The position numbers were made by a program, and so were the translations under genes. The notes under the pieces were generated by a model, which searched no databases, was not told where the DNA came from, and was given only the letters and a program-made list of their open reading frames with translations. A stretch of DNA of 12,878 bases from Nocardioidaceae bacterium (GTDB lineage: Bacteria; Actinomycetota; Actinomycetes; Propionibacteriales; Nocardioidaceae), in NCBI GenBank assembly GCA_013811715.1, contig JACCUS010000131.1, positions 1 to 12,878 on the forward strand. Direction: 5' to 3'. Positions 1 to 5,244 of this stretch are shown in pieces (the stretch's first letter is position 1; every line of letters begins with the position of its first letter).

Positions 1-384
1 TCCATCCACCAGCAGCTAGCTGGCAACGGATCTCGGCAACGCGGCAACACAAGCTCATGCCCCATCCTCAGTGACGTCCGAGGAACGACTGTGAACGATC
101 CCATGCCGTGACCGACTCGTCATCCGCATCGTCTTCTGTTCCCAAGCTGGCGACGCTCCGCGTCTGCAGACCTGGCCAGCCCAGCAGTTTGGCACCGGAG
201 AACAACGATCTCATGCATCCTCGGCTATGGACGATCCTCAAGCCGACACCGCCTCGGTCGGGTGAAGCTACGAGCTGACGAGCAGCACCTCGGTGCGCTC
301 TTCAGCGGCGCTTCAGCAGGCAGCTCGTAGCGTGCATGCGTACGGCTGTTACATCCACTGATGGATCGATACTAGGAGTCAACG
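1..384. other. Non-coding leader stretch
   Basis: I see no convincing gene here on either strand. Frames open from the left edge close within about 110 bases and give low-complexity peptides with no recognisable motif. Base use is less biased than in the coding regions. The visible structure is a nested set of inverted repeats at 267-331, described separately, and the ribosome binding site of the next gene at 374-378. The stretch probably carries the promoter and leader of the secreted protein gene at 385. Confidence 0.6.
267..331. repeat. Nested inverted repeats upstream of the secreted protein gene
   Basis: GCTACGAGCTG at 267-277 is matched perfectly by its reverse complement CAGCTCGTAGC at 321-331. 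Between them lies a second short hairpin, GCACC-TC-GGTGC at 284-295, and a direct repeat of TTCAGC at 301-306 and 312-317. It could be a structured mRNA leader, a terminator for something further left, or an operator. No T-run follows it. Confidence 0.45.
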
Positions 385-1149
385 ATGAAGAAACTGATGG
401 CAATTCTCGCACCGACGACACTGCTCGCCGGCAGCCTTGGCATGGCTGGCTACGCCGCATCCGAACCGAGCCAGGAAGCGTCGGGGCGGACTTCCCGCGA
501 GATCGTCGAGATCAAGGATGCTCGTCTCAAGTTCGAGATCAACGCCACCGACAGGGATGGGGGGGTGCAGCTGTTCCTGGACGCGGAGCAATGGAAGCGC
601 ATGTCGATCTACGACTCGAAGGGGCACAGGATCTTCACGACCGTGACCAAGGGAATCATGGCCGAGCAGGGAGGGACCGAGCTGTTTCTCGAGAGCGCAG
701 AACCGAGTTTCGACGACCTGTCCCTCGAGGAGCTGCTCAAGCGCTGGCCGGCTGGGAACTACGACTTCCGGGGGAGTGGCCTCAATGGTGAGATCTACGT
801 AGGTTCGGCACAACTCACCCATGACTTGCCCGCCGGCCCCGTGCTGGTCTCGCCGATCGAGGGAGCCGCACCGCAAGACCCGGCGAACACAGTGGTGCGC
901 TGGAAACGGGTGCCCCCTCCGAACGGAAGCCCGATCATCGCGTACCAGGTGCTGGTGGTCGAGTCCGACACTGGGATCACGGCACTCCCCAAGGTGACGC
1001 TGGACGTCCTGATGCCGCCTACCGCCAACCGGCTTGAGGTCCCGCGTGGATTCCTGCAGCGAGACACCGAGTACGAGTGGGAGGTGCTGGCGATCGAGCA
1101 GGGTGGAAACCAGACGCTCTCCTCGTCCACCTTCACTACGTCGGACTGA
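385..1149 (+). CDS. Secreted fibronectin type III-like domain protein
   Basis: The 254-residue product starts with a typical Sec signal peptide: Lys-Lys at residues 2-3, a hydrophobic stretch to about residue 22, and an Ala-rich cleavage region near GYA-AS (22-26). The export signal is visible; the role is not known. Residues about 28-150 form a mixed-charge region I do not recognise. Residues about 150-254 look like an FnIII/Ig-like beta sandwich: it opens with PVLVSPIEGA, has an A-Y-Q-V-L-V-V strand near 186-192, a T-E-Y-E-W-E-V-L-A strand near 231-239, and ends S-S-T-F-T-T. Such domains bind partners outside the cell and are common in secreted actinobacterial proteins of unknown function. 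AGGAG at 374-378, six bases before the ATG, fixes the start. A GC-rich hairpin lies 35 bases after the stop, so the gene looks monocistronic. There are no cysteines. Confidence 0.8.
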   Translation: MKKLMAILAPTTLLAGSLGMAGYAASEPSQEASGRTSREIVEIKDARLKFEINATDRDGGVQLFLDAEQWKRMSIYDSKGHRIFTTVTKGIMAEQGGTELFLESAEPSFDDLSLEELLKRWPAGNYDFRGSGLNGEIYVGSAQLTHDLPAGPVLVSPIEGAAPQDPANTVVRWKRVPPPNGSPIIAYQVLVVESDTGITALPKVTLDVLMPPTANRLEVPRGFLQRDTEYEWEVLAIEQGGNQTLSSSTFTTSD

Positions 1150-1183
1150 GCGGCAGGAGGCTGACGGTGCCGCGCATCTGCAC

Positions 1184-1219
1184 GGGTCCGGCGGGCTCCC
1201 GCCATGGGAGCGCCGGCCC
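1184..1219 (+). terminator. GC-rich hairpin after the secreted protein gene
   Basis: GCTCCC at 1195-1200 pairs with GGGAGC at 1206-1211 around a 5-base loop. The stem continues outward with CCGGC/GCCGG and GGG/CCC after small bulges, giving about 14 pairs in all. It lies 35 bases past the stop at 1149. No T-tract follows, which is common for actinobacterial terminators. The role is inferred from position. Confidence 0.5.
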
Positions 1220-1369
1220 ACGGAATGCCACGCACGCCCAGCGGGACCGGAAATGCGGCATCTGCCCGAGCGCCGGGCGGTGCCGACGGTCGACGTCGCG
1301 ACGTGCCTCCGGGCGATCACCGCGGGAGCATGTCAACCGAACGCTGTATCGGGCGCTGAGGAGACCAAC

Positions 1370-1544
1370 ATGGCGGGGTCCGCTGGTCCTGGATCGCGAA
1401 GCGATCGGTGCGCTGTGTCGAAAGCACCGCGCCCGGCGCCTTGTCGTGTTCGGCTCCGCCGTGACCGAGCAATTCGACGACTCGCGCAGCGATGTCTTCG
1501 CTGCCTCCGTCTTGCGGCACTCCGAGGAAATGTATGCAGCCTGA
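1370..1544 (+). pseudogene. Decayed MNT-type nucleotidyltransferase (antitoxin of an MNT/HEPN pair)
   Basis: The frame ending at 1544 reads LDREAIGALCRKHRARRLVVFGSAV followed by SRSD, the start of a minimal nucleotidyltransferase domain (hG[GS]...SDxD). Straight after SRSD it jumps to a short tail ending HSEEMYAA, which resembles the normal C-terminus of these proteins. The second catalytic Asp, the central sheet and about 40 residues are missing, as expected from an internal deletion. The start is also broken: an ATG at 1370 with a GAGGAG box a few bases upstream is out of frame with the MNT frame, implying a second small indel. The stop overlaps the HEPN start at 1534, the coupling usual for intact pairs. 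In such pairs the MNT protein neutralises the HEPN RNase; this copy cannot be catalytic. Confidence 0.65.
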
Positions 1545-1773
1545 TCCGGCAGCCCTGCTCTGGGACGCCCGCCGTGCCGCGCAGCTGATCCTCGACTTCG
1601 TGGCCGGCAGATCCTGGCAGGACTACCGGGCCGACGCGATGCTTCGCTCGGCGGTGGAGCGCCAGTTCGAGCTCATCGGGGAGTCTCTCAGCCAGCTAAG
1701 CCGCGTGGACCCGGTCACCGCCACAGGTCTCGAGGACCTGCCGAGGATCGTCGCTTTCCGCAATGTGTTGGTG
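1534..1773 (+). pseudogene. Truncated HEPN (DUF86-type) toxin
   Basis: From ATG 1534, with GAGGAA at 1524-1529, the frame reads MQPDPAALLWDARRAAQLIL and then ERQFELIGESLSQL, ending in PRIVAFRNVLV. This matches DUF86/HEPN ribonuclease toxins, which share helices with this spacing and an R-N-x-L-V-H-x-Y active site. Here the sequence leaves the family right after RNVLV (1759-1773). The catalytic His and following Tyr are gone, and the open frame runs on as Arg/Pro-rich nonsense to 2109, across the next gene. I infer an inactive remnant, cut by deletion or frameshift. It overlaps the MNT remnant by 11 bases, so the original locus was a coupled two-gene module in which both members are now broken. 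Confidence 0.7.
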
Positions 1774-1832
1774 GTTCGAGCCCCGCAGCGACTCGTCGGG
1801 CCTGTCGATCCTGCTCGGCATCCCACGGTTCC

Positions 1833-1886
1833 GTACATGAAAACGTGTAATTGTACGCCCCGGTGCCCAATCGTACACTTATCGCA
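1833..1886 (+). promoter_or_regulatory. Leaderless promoter and phased GTAC boxes of the TA operon
   Basis: TTGTAC at 1851-1856 and TACACT at 1874-1879 are 17 bp apart, good -35 and -10 elements. The predicted start is 1886, exactly the A of the antitoxin ATG; no Shine-Dalgarno sequence is present. GTAC occurs at 1833, 1853 and 1873, a strict 20-bp period, with the second and third copies inside or touching the promoter hexamers. Phd/YefM antitoxins usually repress their own operon, so these boxes are plausible operator half-sites. The operator role is inference. Confidence 0.6.
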
Positions 1887-2158
1887 TGTCCACAGATGCC
1901 TTGGCCGTGTCAGTGGCGCGTCAGCAGCTGGCCGCCATCATCGATCGCGCTCGTGCCGAGCACGCCCCCGTGTACCTGGCTCGCCGCGGTCGCCGAGTGG
2001 CGGCAGTGATCGACGCCGACGACCTCGACCAGATCCTCGAGCTCGCCGAGGACATGTCCGACATCCTGGCCGCCGACGCAGCTCGCGCCGAGATGGCGGC
2101 GACCGGTGAGGCGCCCATCCCCTGGGAGCAGGTCAAGGCGGATCTCGGCCTGACATGA
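1886..2158 (+). CDS. Phd/YefM-type antitoxin
   Basis: The 90-residue protein has the layout of Phd/YefM family antitoxins: an N-terminal DNA-binding half starting LAVSVARQQLAAIIDRA, the V-Y-L-A-R-R-G-R-R-V-A-A-V-I-D motif at about 29-43, and an acidic helical C-terminal half that would wrap the toxin. In this family the N-terminal dimer binds the operator and the C-terminus blocks the toxin active site. The start at ATG 1886 agrees with the leaderless promoter just upstream. The stop overlaps the toxin start in an ATGA junction (2155-2158), so translation is coupled. The gene follows a dead MNT/HEPN pair and appears intact. It could also be classed with RelB/StbD antitoxins. Confidence 0.85.
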   Translation: MSTDALAVSVARQQLAAIIDRARAEHAPVYLARRGRRVAAVIDADDLDQILELAEDMSDILAADAARAEMAATGEAPIPWEQVKADLGLT

Positions 2159-2418
2159 CCTACCGGGTGACGCTGGCGCCCGCAGCCGCGCGTCAGCTGC
2201 GCAAACTCGATCCCCCGATCCGACGGCGCATCCAAGCAACGTTCGAACTGCTCGCCGACGACCCCCGCCCACCTGCGGCGACCCGGCTGGTGGGCGGATC
2301 GGGCGAGTGGAGGGTGCGCACCGGGAGCTACCGCGTCGTGTATGAGATCGATGATGACGTCCTGCTGATCCTCGTCCTGGCTGTCGGGCATCGACGGGAG
2401 GTTTGCCGGGCGACGTGA
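2155..2418 (+). CDS. RelE/ParE superfamily toxin
   Basis: The 87-residue product has the usual length and pattern of RelE toxins: Y-R-V-T-L-A-P-A-A-A-R-Q-L at the start, L-D-P-P-I-R-R-R-I near 18-26, then W-R-V-R-T-G-S-Y-R-V-V-Y-E-I (52-65) and V-G-H-R-R-E-V (77-83). RelE toxins cut mRNA in the ribosomal A site. By eye alignment Arg60 and Arg80/81 fit RelE catalytic arginines. The position of the C-terminal catalytic Tyr (usually in an R-x-x-V-Y motif) is Cys84 here. The activity may therefore be altered, or the protein may be a ParE-like member with another target. It overlaps the antitoxin by four bases. No separate promoter is seen. Confidence 0.85.
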   Translation: MTYRVTLAPAAARQLRKLDPPIRRRIQATFELLADDPRPPAATRLVGGSGEWRVRTGSYRVVYEIDDDVLLILVLAVGHRREVCRAT

Positions 2419-2426
2419 CGAGACGA

Positions 2427-2444
2427 GCCCCAGGCGCCGGGGGC
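2427..2444. terminator. Short hairpin between convergent genes
   Basis: GCCCC at 2427-2431 and GGGGC at 2440-2444 can pair around an 8-base loop in the 34-bp space between the toxin stop and the chorismate mutase stop. The position suits a two-way terminator. The stem is short and has no T-run. Confidence 0.3.
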
Positions 2445-2452
2445 GGCGGACT

Positions 2453-2779
2453 CTACTCGGGACGGGTGATGGCCTCGTGGTGGCGCAGCACCTCGGCGAC
2501 GATGAAGTTGAGGAACTTCTCCGCGAACTCGGGGTCGAGCCTCGCCTCCGCGGCCAGTCTGCGGAGGCGGTCGATCTGACGGGCCTCCCGGTCCGGATCG
2601 GCCGGCGGCAGGCCGTGCGCCGCCTTCAAGACGCCGACCTGCTGCGTGCACTTGAACCGCTCCGCCAGCAGATGCAGCAGCGCCGCATCGAGGTTGTCGA
2701 TGCTGTCGCGTAGCCGGGTGAGCTCGGCAAGCGCCTCCGGGTTCGCCTTCGCCGGGCCGCCTCGCTCGTCGCCCTTCAT
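2453..2779 (-). CDS. Chorismate mutase, AroQ fold (monofunctional)
   Basis: The 108-residue protein is a single AroQ chorismate mutase domain, which converts chorismate to prephenate for Phe and Tyr synthesis in the cytoplasm. Helix 1 carries LRDSIDNLDAALLHLLAERF (23-42), with Arg24 and Arg41. The loop has Lys52, then LPPADPDREARQI with Asp61 and Arg64, and the last helix has EKFLNFIVAEVLRHHEAI (88-104). These match the active-site spacing of the family, most like the monofunctional clade with an FxIxxEVxRHHE ending. An upstream in-frame start at 2917 would add Arg/His-rich sequence without family similarity, so ATG 2779 is preferred. TAGGCT lies 8 bases upstream, suggesting a nearly leaderless transcript. 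It is convergent with the TA operon. Confidence 0.85.
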   Translation of the reverse strand: MKGDERGGPAKANPEALAELTRLRDSIDNLDAALLHLLAERFKCTQQVGVLKAAHGLPPADPDREARQIDRLRRLAAEARLDPEFAEKFLNFIVAEVLRHHEAITRPE

Positions 2780-2787
2780 GATCCAAG

Positions 2788-2793
2788 AGCCTA
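2788..2793 (-). promoter_or_regulatory. Putative -10 box of the chorismate mutase gene
   Basis: On the minus strand TAGGCT sits eight bases before the ATG, which predicts a 5' leader of only one or two bases. No Shine-Dalgarno sequence is visible. The -35 region at 17 bp (GGTGTC) is poor. Confidence 0.4.
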
Positions 2794-2824
2794 ACGGGCC
2801 GATATGCACAGACACCCCTGCGTC

Positions 2825-2874
2825 CCTGTGGAGAAACCCCGCTCTCCTGTGGAGGAGAACGGTCGATCTGTGGG
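2825..2874. repeat. Three CTGTGG boxes at 21-bp spacing
   Basis: CCTGTGGAG occurs at 2825-2833 and 2846-2854, and a weaker copy, TCTGTGGGC, starts at 2867. The CTGTGG cores start at 2826, 2847 and 2868, exactly 21 bp apart, so they face the same side of the helix. On the minus strand they read TTCTCCACAG, TCCTCCACAG and CGCCCACAG, loosely like the actinobacterial DnaA box TTGTCCACA. They lie about 50-95 bp upstream of the chorismate mutase start, where an activator or repressor could bind. Confidence 0.5.
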
Positions 2875-3104
2875 CGACACGCCGACGACCGAGAAAATCT
2901 GAAACTCCTTGCCGCAAAGGGTTGTGCCCATGGTGGCGAGGCGGGTAGAAATCTTCTTACGCCTTCTCGCAAGGGGAGGCGGGACCGGAAGGAAACCCGA
3001 GGATCCAACTGGTGAGGAGACTCACTGCGTCAGCCGGTGACGAGGCTGGCGGGGTCTGACGGGCCGACCGCGAGGACGGAGACGTCACATTCACTCCGCC
3101 CGTC

Positions 3105-3141
3105 GTGGGGCTCCTCAAACTCATACTTTGAGGAGCCCCAC
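3105..3141. terminator. Perfect 15-bp hairpin with no obvious gene upstream
   Basis: GTGGGGCTCCTCAAA (3105-3119) is followed, after the 7-base loop CTCATAC, by its exact reverse complement at 3127-3141. The stem is much stronger than any other hairpin in the region. No T-run follows on the plus strand and no A-run precedes it. No recognised gene transcribes into it: the chorismate mutase reads away and the GNAT starts 101 bases later. It could be the terminator of an unannotated small RNA or of a deleted gene, an attenuator, or a protein-binding palindrome. Confidence 0.6.
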
Positions 3142-3242
3142 ACCTATGTCTAACATGCTTCTCGTCCTGGGCAGGCTTTCGGATTCGTGAACATTGTCCG
3201 AACTGCTGGCCGCAGCGGCGACCGAAAAGTGCGAGGCCGTTG

Positions 3243-3809
3243 GTGGGCGACGCTGGCAAGCCGCGGCAGGTGCGGGACTACTCGGCGACCGACGAAGCAC
3301 AGTGGATCCGATGTCGCGTCCTCGCCTTCTTGGACACGTCCTACTTCGACGATGTCCTCACCCGCAAGCCTGCCCGGGACGGCGACCTGCAGATCGTCGC
3401 CGTCGTGGATGGCACGACGGCGGGACTGCTCGACGCGCGCATGGACGGAGTCGAATCGACCATCGAAACGGTTGCCGTGCATCCGGATCATCGCCGCTGC
3501 GGCATCGGGCGGACGCTCATGCAGAGGATCTATCCTCGGCTGCAGAGCCGCGGCGCCGATCAGGTCCACGCCTGGACCAGGGACGACCGAGCCGCACTGA
3601 ACTGGTACCGGGCACTCGGCTTCGAGGAAACGATGCGTTACCTGCACGTCTACGCGTCGTCCGCCGATGAGGCTGTTGGCGCCTTCGGCATGAGGACGGA
3701 TCTCAGGCCACGCGGCGGCTTCTTCCACGCCTGGGCGGAGCATGAAGGTGCGCTGCGTGCGGAGTTCGAGCGTGTGCACTCGTGCCGCAGGTTCTCCAAA
3801 CATCTTTAA
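3243..3809 (+). CDS. GNAT family N-acetyltransferase
   Basis: The 188-residue protein has one GNAT domain, which transfers acetyl from acetyl-CoA to an amine. Motif A is clear: TVAVHPDHRRCGIGRTLM at about 76-93, with the R-R-x-G-x-G-R pyrophosphate loop at 84-90. Motif B is N-W-Y-R-A-L-G-F at 120-127. The substrate is not evident. The C-terminal extension after about 140, with HAWAEHEGALRAEFERVH, is also seen in a subset of uncharacterised GNATs. GAGG at 3233-3236 lies six bases before GTG 3243, so I prefer that start over TTG 3240. The gene stands alone. An inverted repeat about 120 bases after the stop may end the transcript. Confidence 0.85.
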   Translation: MGDAGKPRQVRDYSATDEAQWIRCRVLAFLDTSYFDDVLTRKPARDGDLQIVAVVDGTTAGLLDARMDGVESTIETVAVHPDHRRCGIGRTLMQRIYPRLQSRGADQVHAWTRDDRAALNWYRALGFEETMRYLHVYASSADEAVGAFGMRTDLRPRGGFFHAWAEHEGALRAEFERVHSCRRFSKHL

Positions 3810-4165
3810 CGCCGTCGGCGCTAGAGGGCACAGCCGCAAGCTTTGTGGGGGTGCAGGCCCACGCTGCCGGCCCGGCGCGACCGCTGCGGCCCAGTCAATG
3901 GAACTACCACCCATCCCCCCGCCAGTTGCGGGAAACTTGTTCGGATCCTGACCTGGAAACAGCAACTTTCCCGCAATGCAGGCAGGCGAGACGGGGTCCG
4001 GCGGCGGTCGAGTCGAACCTGTCCAGCCGAACGCCTGGCGGCGGTCGAGGCCCGTGGTTTGGCGGGATACGCGGGTCCCCAGCCACCAGATACCTGCACA
4101 ACCCGCCAACGCGTCTGCGGGGCAGGTCGAGGCCACTGTGTCCGAACACGCGACCGTCGGGGACA
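3810..4165. other. Non-coding or degraded stretch
   Basis: These bases hold no supported gene. Long minus-strand frames cross it, but their products are Pro/Arg/Ala-rich without motifs. It has the 14-bp inverted repeat at 3926-3976 and a 13-bp direct repeat, GGCGGCGGTCGAG, at 4000-4012 and 4037-4049. The right end runs into a decayed acetyltransferase gene, so part of it may be the unrecognisable rest of that gene. Confidence 0.5.
3926..3976. repeat. Inverted repeat downstream of the GNAT gene
   Basis: TTGCGGGAAACTTG (3926-3939) and CAACTTTCCCGCAA (3963-3976) are reverse complements with one mismatch in 14, separated by 23 bases. They could form a terminator for the GNAT transcript or be a footprint of an old insertion. 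There is no T-run and no flanking target duplication that I can see. Confidence 0.4.
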
Positions 4166-4281
4166 GCTGGCGTCTTGGTCTCGCCAGGCTGCCGCTACCC
4201 CGACTGCCGCGGCGGCAGGGCAAGCGCGGCAGGTCTGTCGGAGGGCTGATACTCGCGGATGCGCACGTCCGGGGTAGTCAT
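4166..4281 (-). pseudogene. Decayed 5' end of a GNAT acetyltransferase gene
   Basis: On the minus strand ATG 4281 opens MTTPDVRIREYQPSDRPAAL, the typical N-terminus of a GNAT protein (beta-1 strand plus the Y-x-P-x-D turn). The frame then stops at 4195-4197. After a one-base shift it continues as VGVAAAWRDQDAS (4204 down to 4166), resembling the G-V-A-P-W-R-D segment that follows in such proteins. Beyond that no frame looks like a GNAT domain, so motif A and the CoA site are gone. A hexamer CAGACT six bases before the ATG would give a leaderless transcript, as for neighbouring genes. I infer a frameshifted, 3'-truncated relic; the assignment rests on a short match. Confidence 0.45.
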
Positions 4282-4371
4282 GCCCAAAGTCTGTCGCAGT
4301 GCCTCACAGCCCTGGCCATACCAAGCGCCGCGTGCTCGACCTCTGATCGTCGACCGCCCACCCGGTGAGCG

Positions 4372-4830
4372 TCAGTGCGGCCGCCAGGCGTCCTCGCCCG
4401 TTGTCAGCTTCAGTACGTCATCGGGTAGCTCGCCATCGGCCAGCATCGCGACGGTCACACGCTCGAAGACCTCTCGAAGGTTGGCTCTCGCAGCGATCCA
4501 CACCAGCTGAAGGACCGTGGCCGAGTCGTTGTAGGACACCGCCTCGGGACGCAGCCCGTAAACGCTGACCAGTGGCCCGTCCACCGCCCGGATGACGTCG
4601 GCCACGGAAACCTCGGTCGCCCGACGCGCCAGCCTCCAGCCGCCGCTCTGCCCTCGCACACTGATGACGATCCCGGCCCGGCGCAGGTCGGCCAAGATCG
4701 CCTGCAAGAAACCGTGCGGGATGTCTTGCAACCGTCCCAGCTCCTCCGCCGACACCGGGGCGCCGTCGCTGCGGGAGCCGATCTCGATCAGCGCCCGCAG
4801 CGCGTAGTCGGACTTGGCGGACACTCGCAT
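4372..4830 (-). CDS. Rrf2 family transcriptional regulator
   Basis: The 152-residue protein starts MRVSAKSDYALRALIEI, the hallmark N-terminus of Rrf2 regulators, dimeric winged-helix DNA-binding proteins. The recognition region is ELGRLQDIPHGFLQAILADLRRAGIV (30-55) and the wing is GQSGGWRLAR (60-69). IscR, NsrR and RsrR use three cysteines near residues 90-110 to hold an Fe-S cluster. This protein has no cysteine at all, so it probably senses something else, as CymR/YwnA-type members do. Its target is not evident; autoregulation is usual. The hexamer CAAACT lies exactly six bases before the ATG, implying leaderless mRNA. The gene on its 3' side is a GNAT relic on the same strand. Confidence 0.9.
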   Translation of the reverse strand: MRVSAKSDYALRALIEIGSRSDGAPVSAEELGRLQDIPHGFLQAILADLRRAGIVISVRGQSGGWRLARRATEVSVADVIRAVDGPLVSVYGLRPEAVSYNDSATVLQLVWIAARANLREVFERVTVAMLADGELPDDVLKLTTGEDAWRPH

Positions 4831-4836
4831 GGCCCA

Positions 4837-4842
4837 AGTTTG
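4837..4842 (-). promoter_or_regulatory. Putative leaderless -10 box of the Rrf2 gene
   Basis: On the minus strand CAAACT ends six bases before ATG 4830, placing the transcript start at the A of the start codon. No Shine-Dalgarno sequence is present. The -35 region (GTCCGC at 17 bp) is poor. Confidence 0.4.
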
Positions 4843-4928
4843 TCAGAAGACCCCGCCGCGCGGACGGCGTACGGCGTTCCTTGATGACGGTTCGCCGCGG
4901 GGCGACCGCCTGCGCGCGTGGAGCAGCC

Positions 4929-5141
4929 TCAGTTTCGGTCGTGCCGGCGCTCTTCGACGTGCGTCGTCTTGCTGCGGCTGCGCTGGGCGTTGATGATCAG
5001 CGAGATCACGATGGCCCCGATCCCCGCGAGCAGCAGGATCAGGCCGAGGGTGAAGTCGTCGATGAATTCGATGTTCAACTCGATCGCCCACATCAACACC
5101 GCGCCGGCGACAACGAGCACCACACCAAGTCCGATAGCCAT
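4929..5141 (-). CDS. Small two-TM membrane protein (DUF6458-like)
   Basis: The 70-residue protein has two hydrophobic segments, about 3-22 (GLGVVLVVAGAVLMWAIEL) and 31-51 (LGLILLLAGIGAIVISLII), joined by an acidic loop with N-I-E-F-I-D-D. It ends in a basic, Arg/Lys/His-rich cytoplasmic tail. The G-I/L-G-x-x-L start and the D-loop fit the actinobacterial DUF6458 family, whose function is unknown. AAGGGAG on the minus strand (5148-5154), six bases before the ATG, is a strong ribosome binding site, in contrast to the leaderless neighbours. It diverges from the membrane protein gene at 5303 across 161 bases. Confidence 0.75.
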   Translation of the reverse strand: MAIGLGVVLVVAGAVLMWAIELNIEFIDDFTLGLILLLAGIGAIVISLIINAQRSRSKTTHVEERRHDRN

Positions 5142-5228
5142 CAGGGTCTCCCTTCGAGGTTTGCGCTACTGGTCAAAACTAGCCCCGAACCACGCATTTG
5201 ATCGGTTCAGACACGGGTTGGCGGGCCG

Positions 5229-5244
5229 GAGTTCACGAGTTCAC
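5229..5244. repeat. Tandem 8-mer in a divergent promoter region
   Basis: GAGTTCAC is repeated twice head to tail at 5229-5236 and 5237-5244, followed by another GAG. It lies in the 161-bp space between the two divergent membrane-protein genes and could be a regulator site. It is only 16 bases long, so chance is possible. Confidence 0.3.

Larger units (their letters stand above)
2780..3242. other. Intergenic stretch between chorismate mutase and GNAT
   Basis: No gene is supported in these 463 bases; the frames crossing it have no family resemblance. It contains the minus-strand promoter region and CTGTGG boxes on the left, several imperfect hairpins around 2940-3010, and the perfect 15-bp hairpin at 3105-3141. 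A weak plus-strand promoter (TTGTGC 2922-2927, TAGAAA 2946-2951, 18-bp spacer) could start a structured RNA ending at that hairpin; this is speculative. Confidence 0.5.

Noticed and set aside
1770..1790. GGTTCGAGCCCC resembling a tRNA T-arm, a possible attachment site
   Set aside because: The flanking bases do not form the 5-bp T stem, and no acceptor stem, anticodon arm or CCA is present. Probably chance.
1773..2109. Continuation of the HEPN frame to 2109
   Set aside because: The sequence after RNVLV has no family match, becomes Arg-rich and overlaps the antitoxin gene in another frame; it is read-through of a broken gene.
2780..2917. N-terminal extension of chorismate mutase to an upstream start at 2917
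   Set aside because: The added 46 residues are Arg/His/Leu-rich without similarity to the family, and the internal ATG at 2779 has a well-placed -10 box and gives the normal length.
4000..4049. 13-bp direct repeat GGCGGCGGTCGAG, 37-bp period
   Set aside because: Only two copies, GC-rich simple sequence, no conserved spacer, so neither CRISPR-like nor clearly an insertion duplication.
3150..4223. 357-codon minus-strand frame over the GNAT gene and the following gap
   Set aside because: No recognisable domain, low-complexity composition, and it lies antisense to a clear GNAT gene. Its right part also crosses the GNAT relic in the wrong frame.
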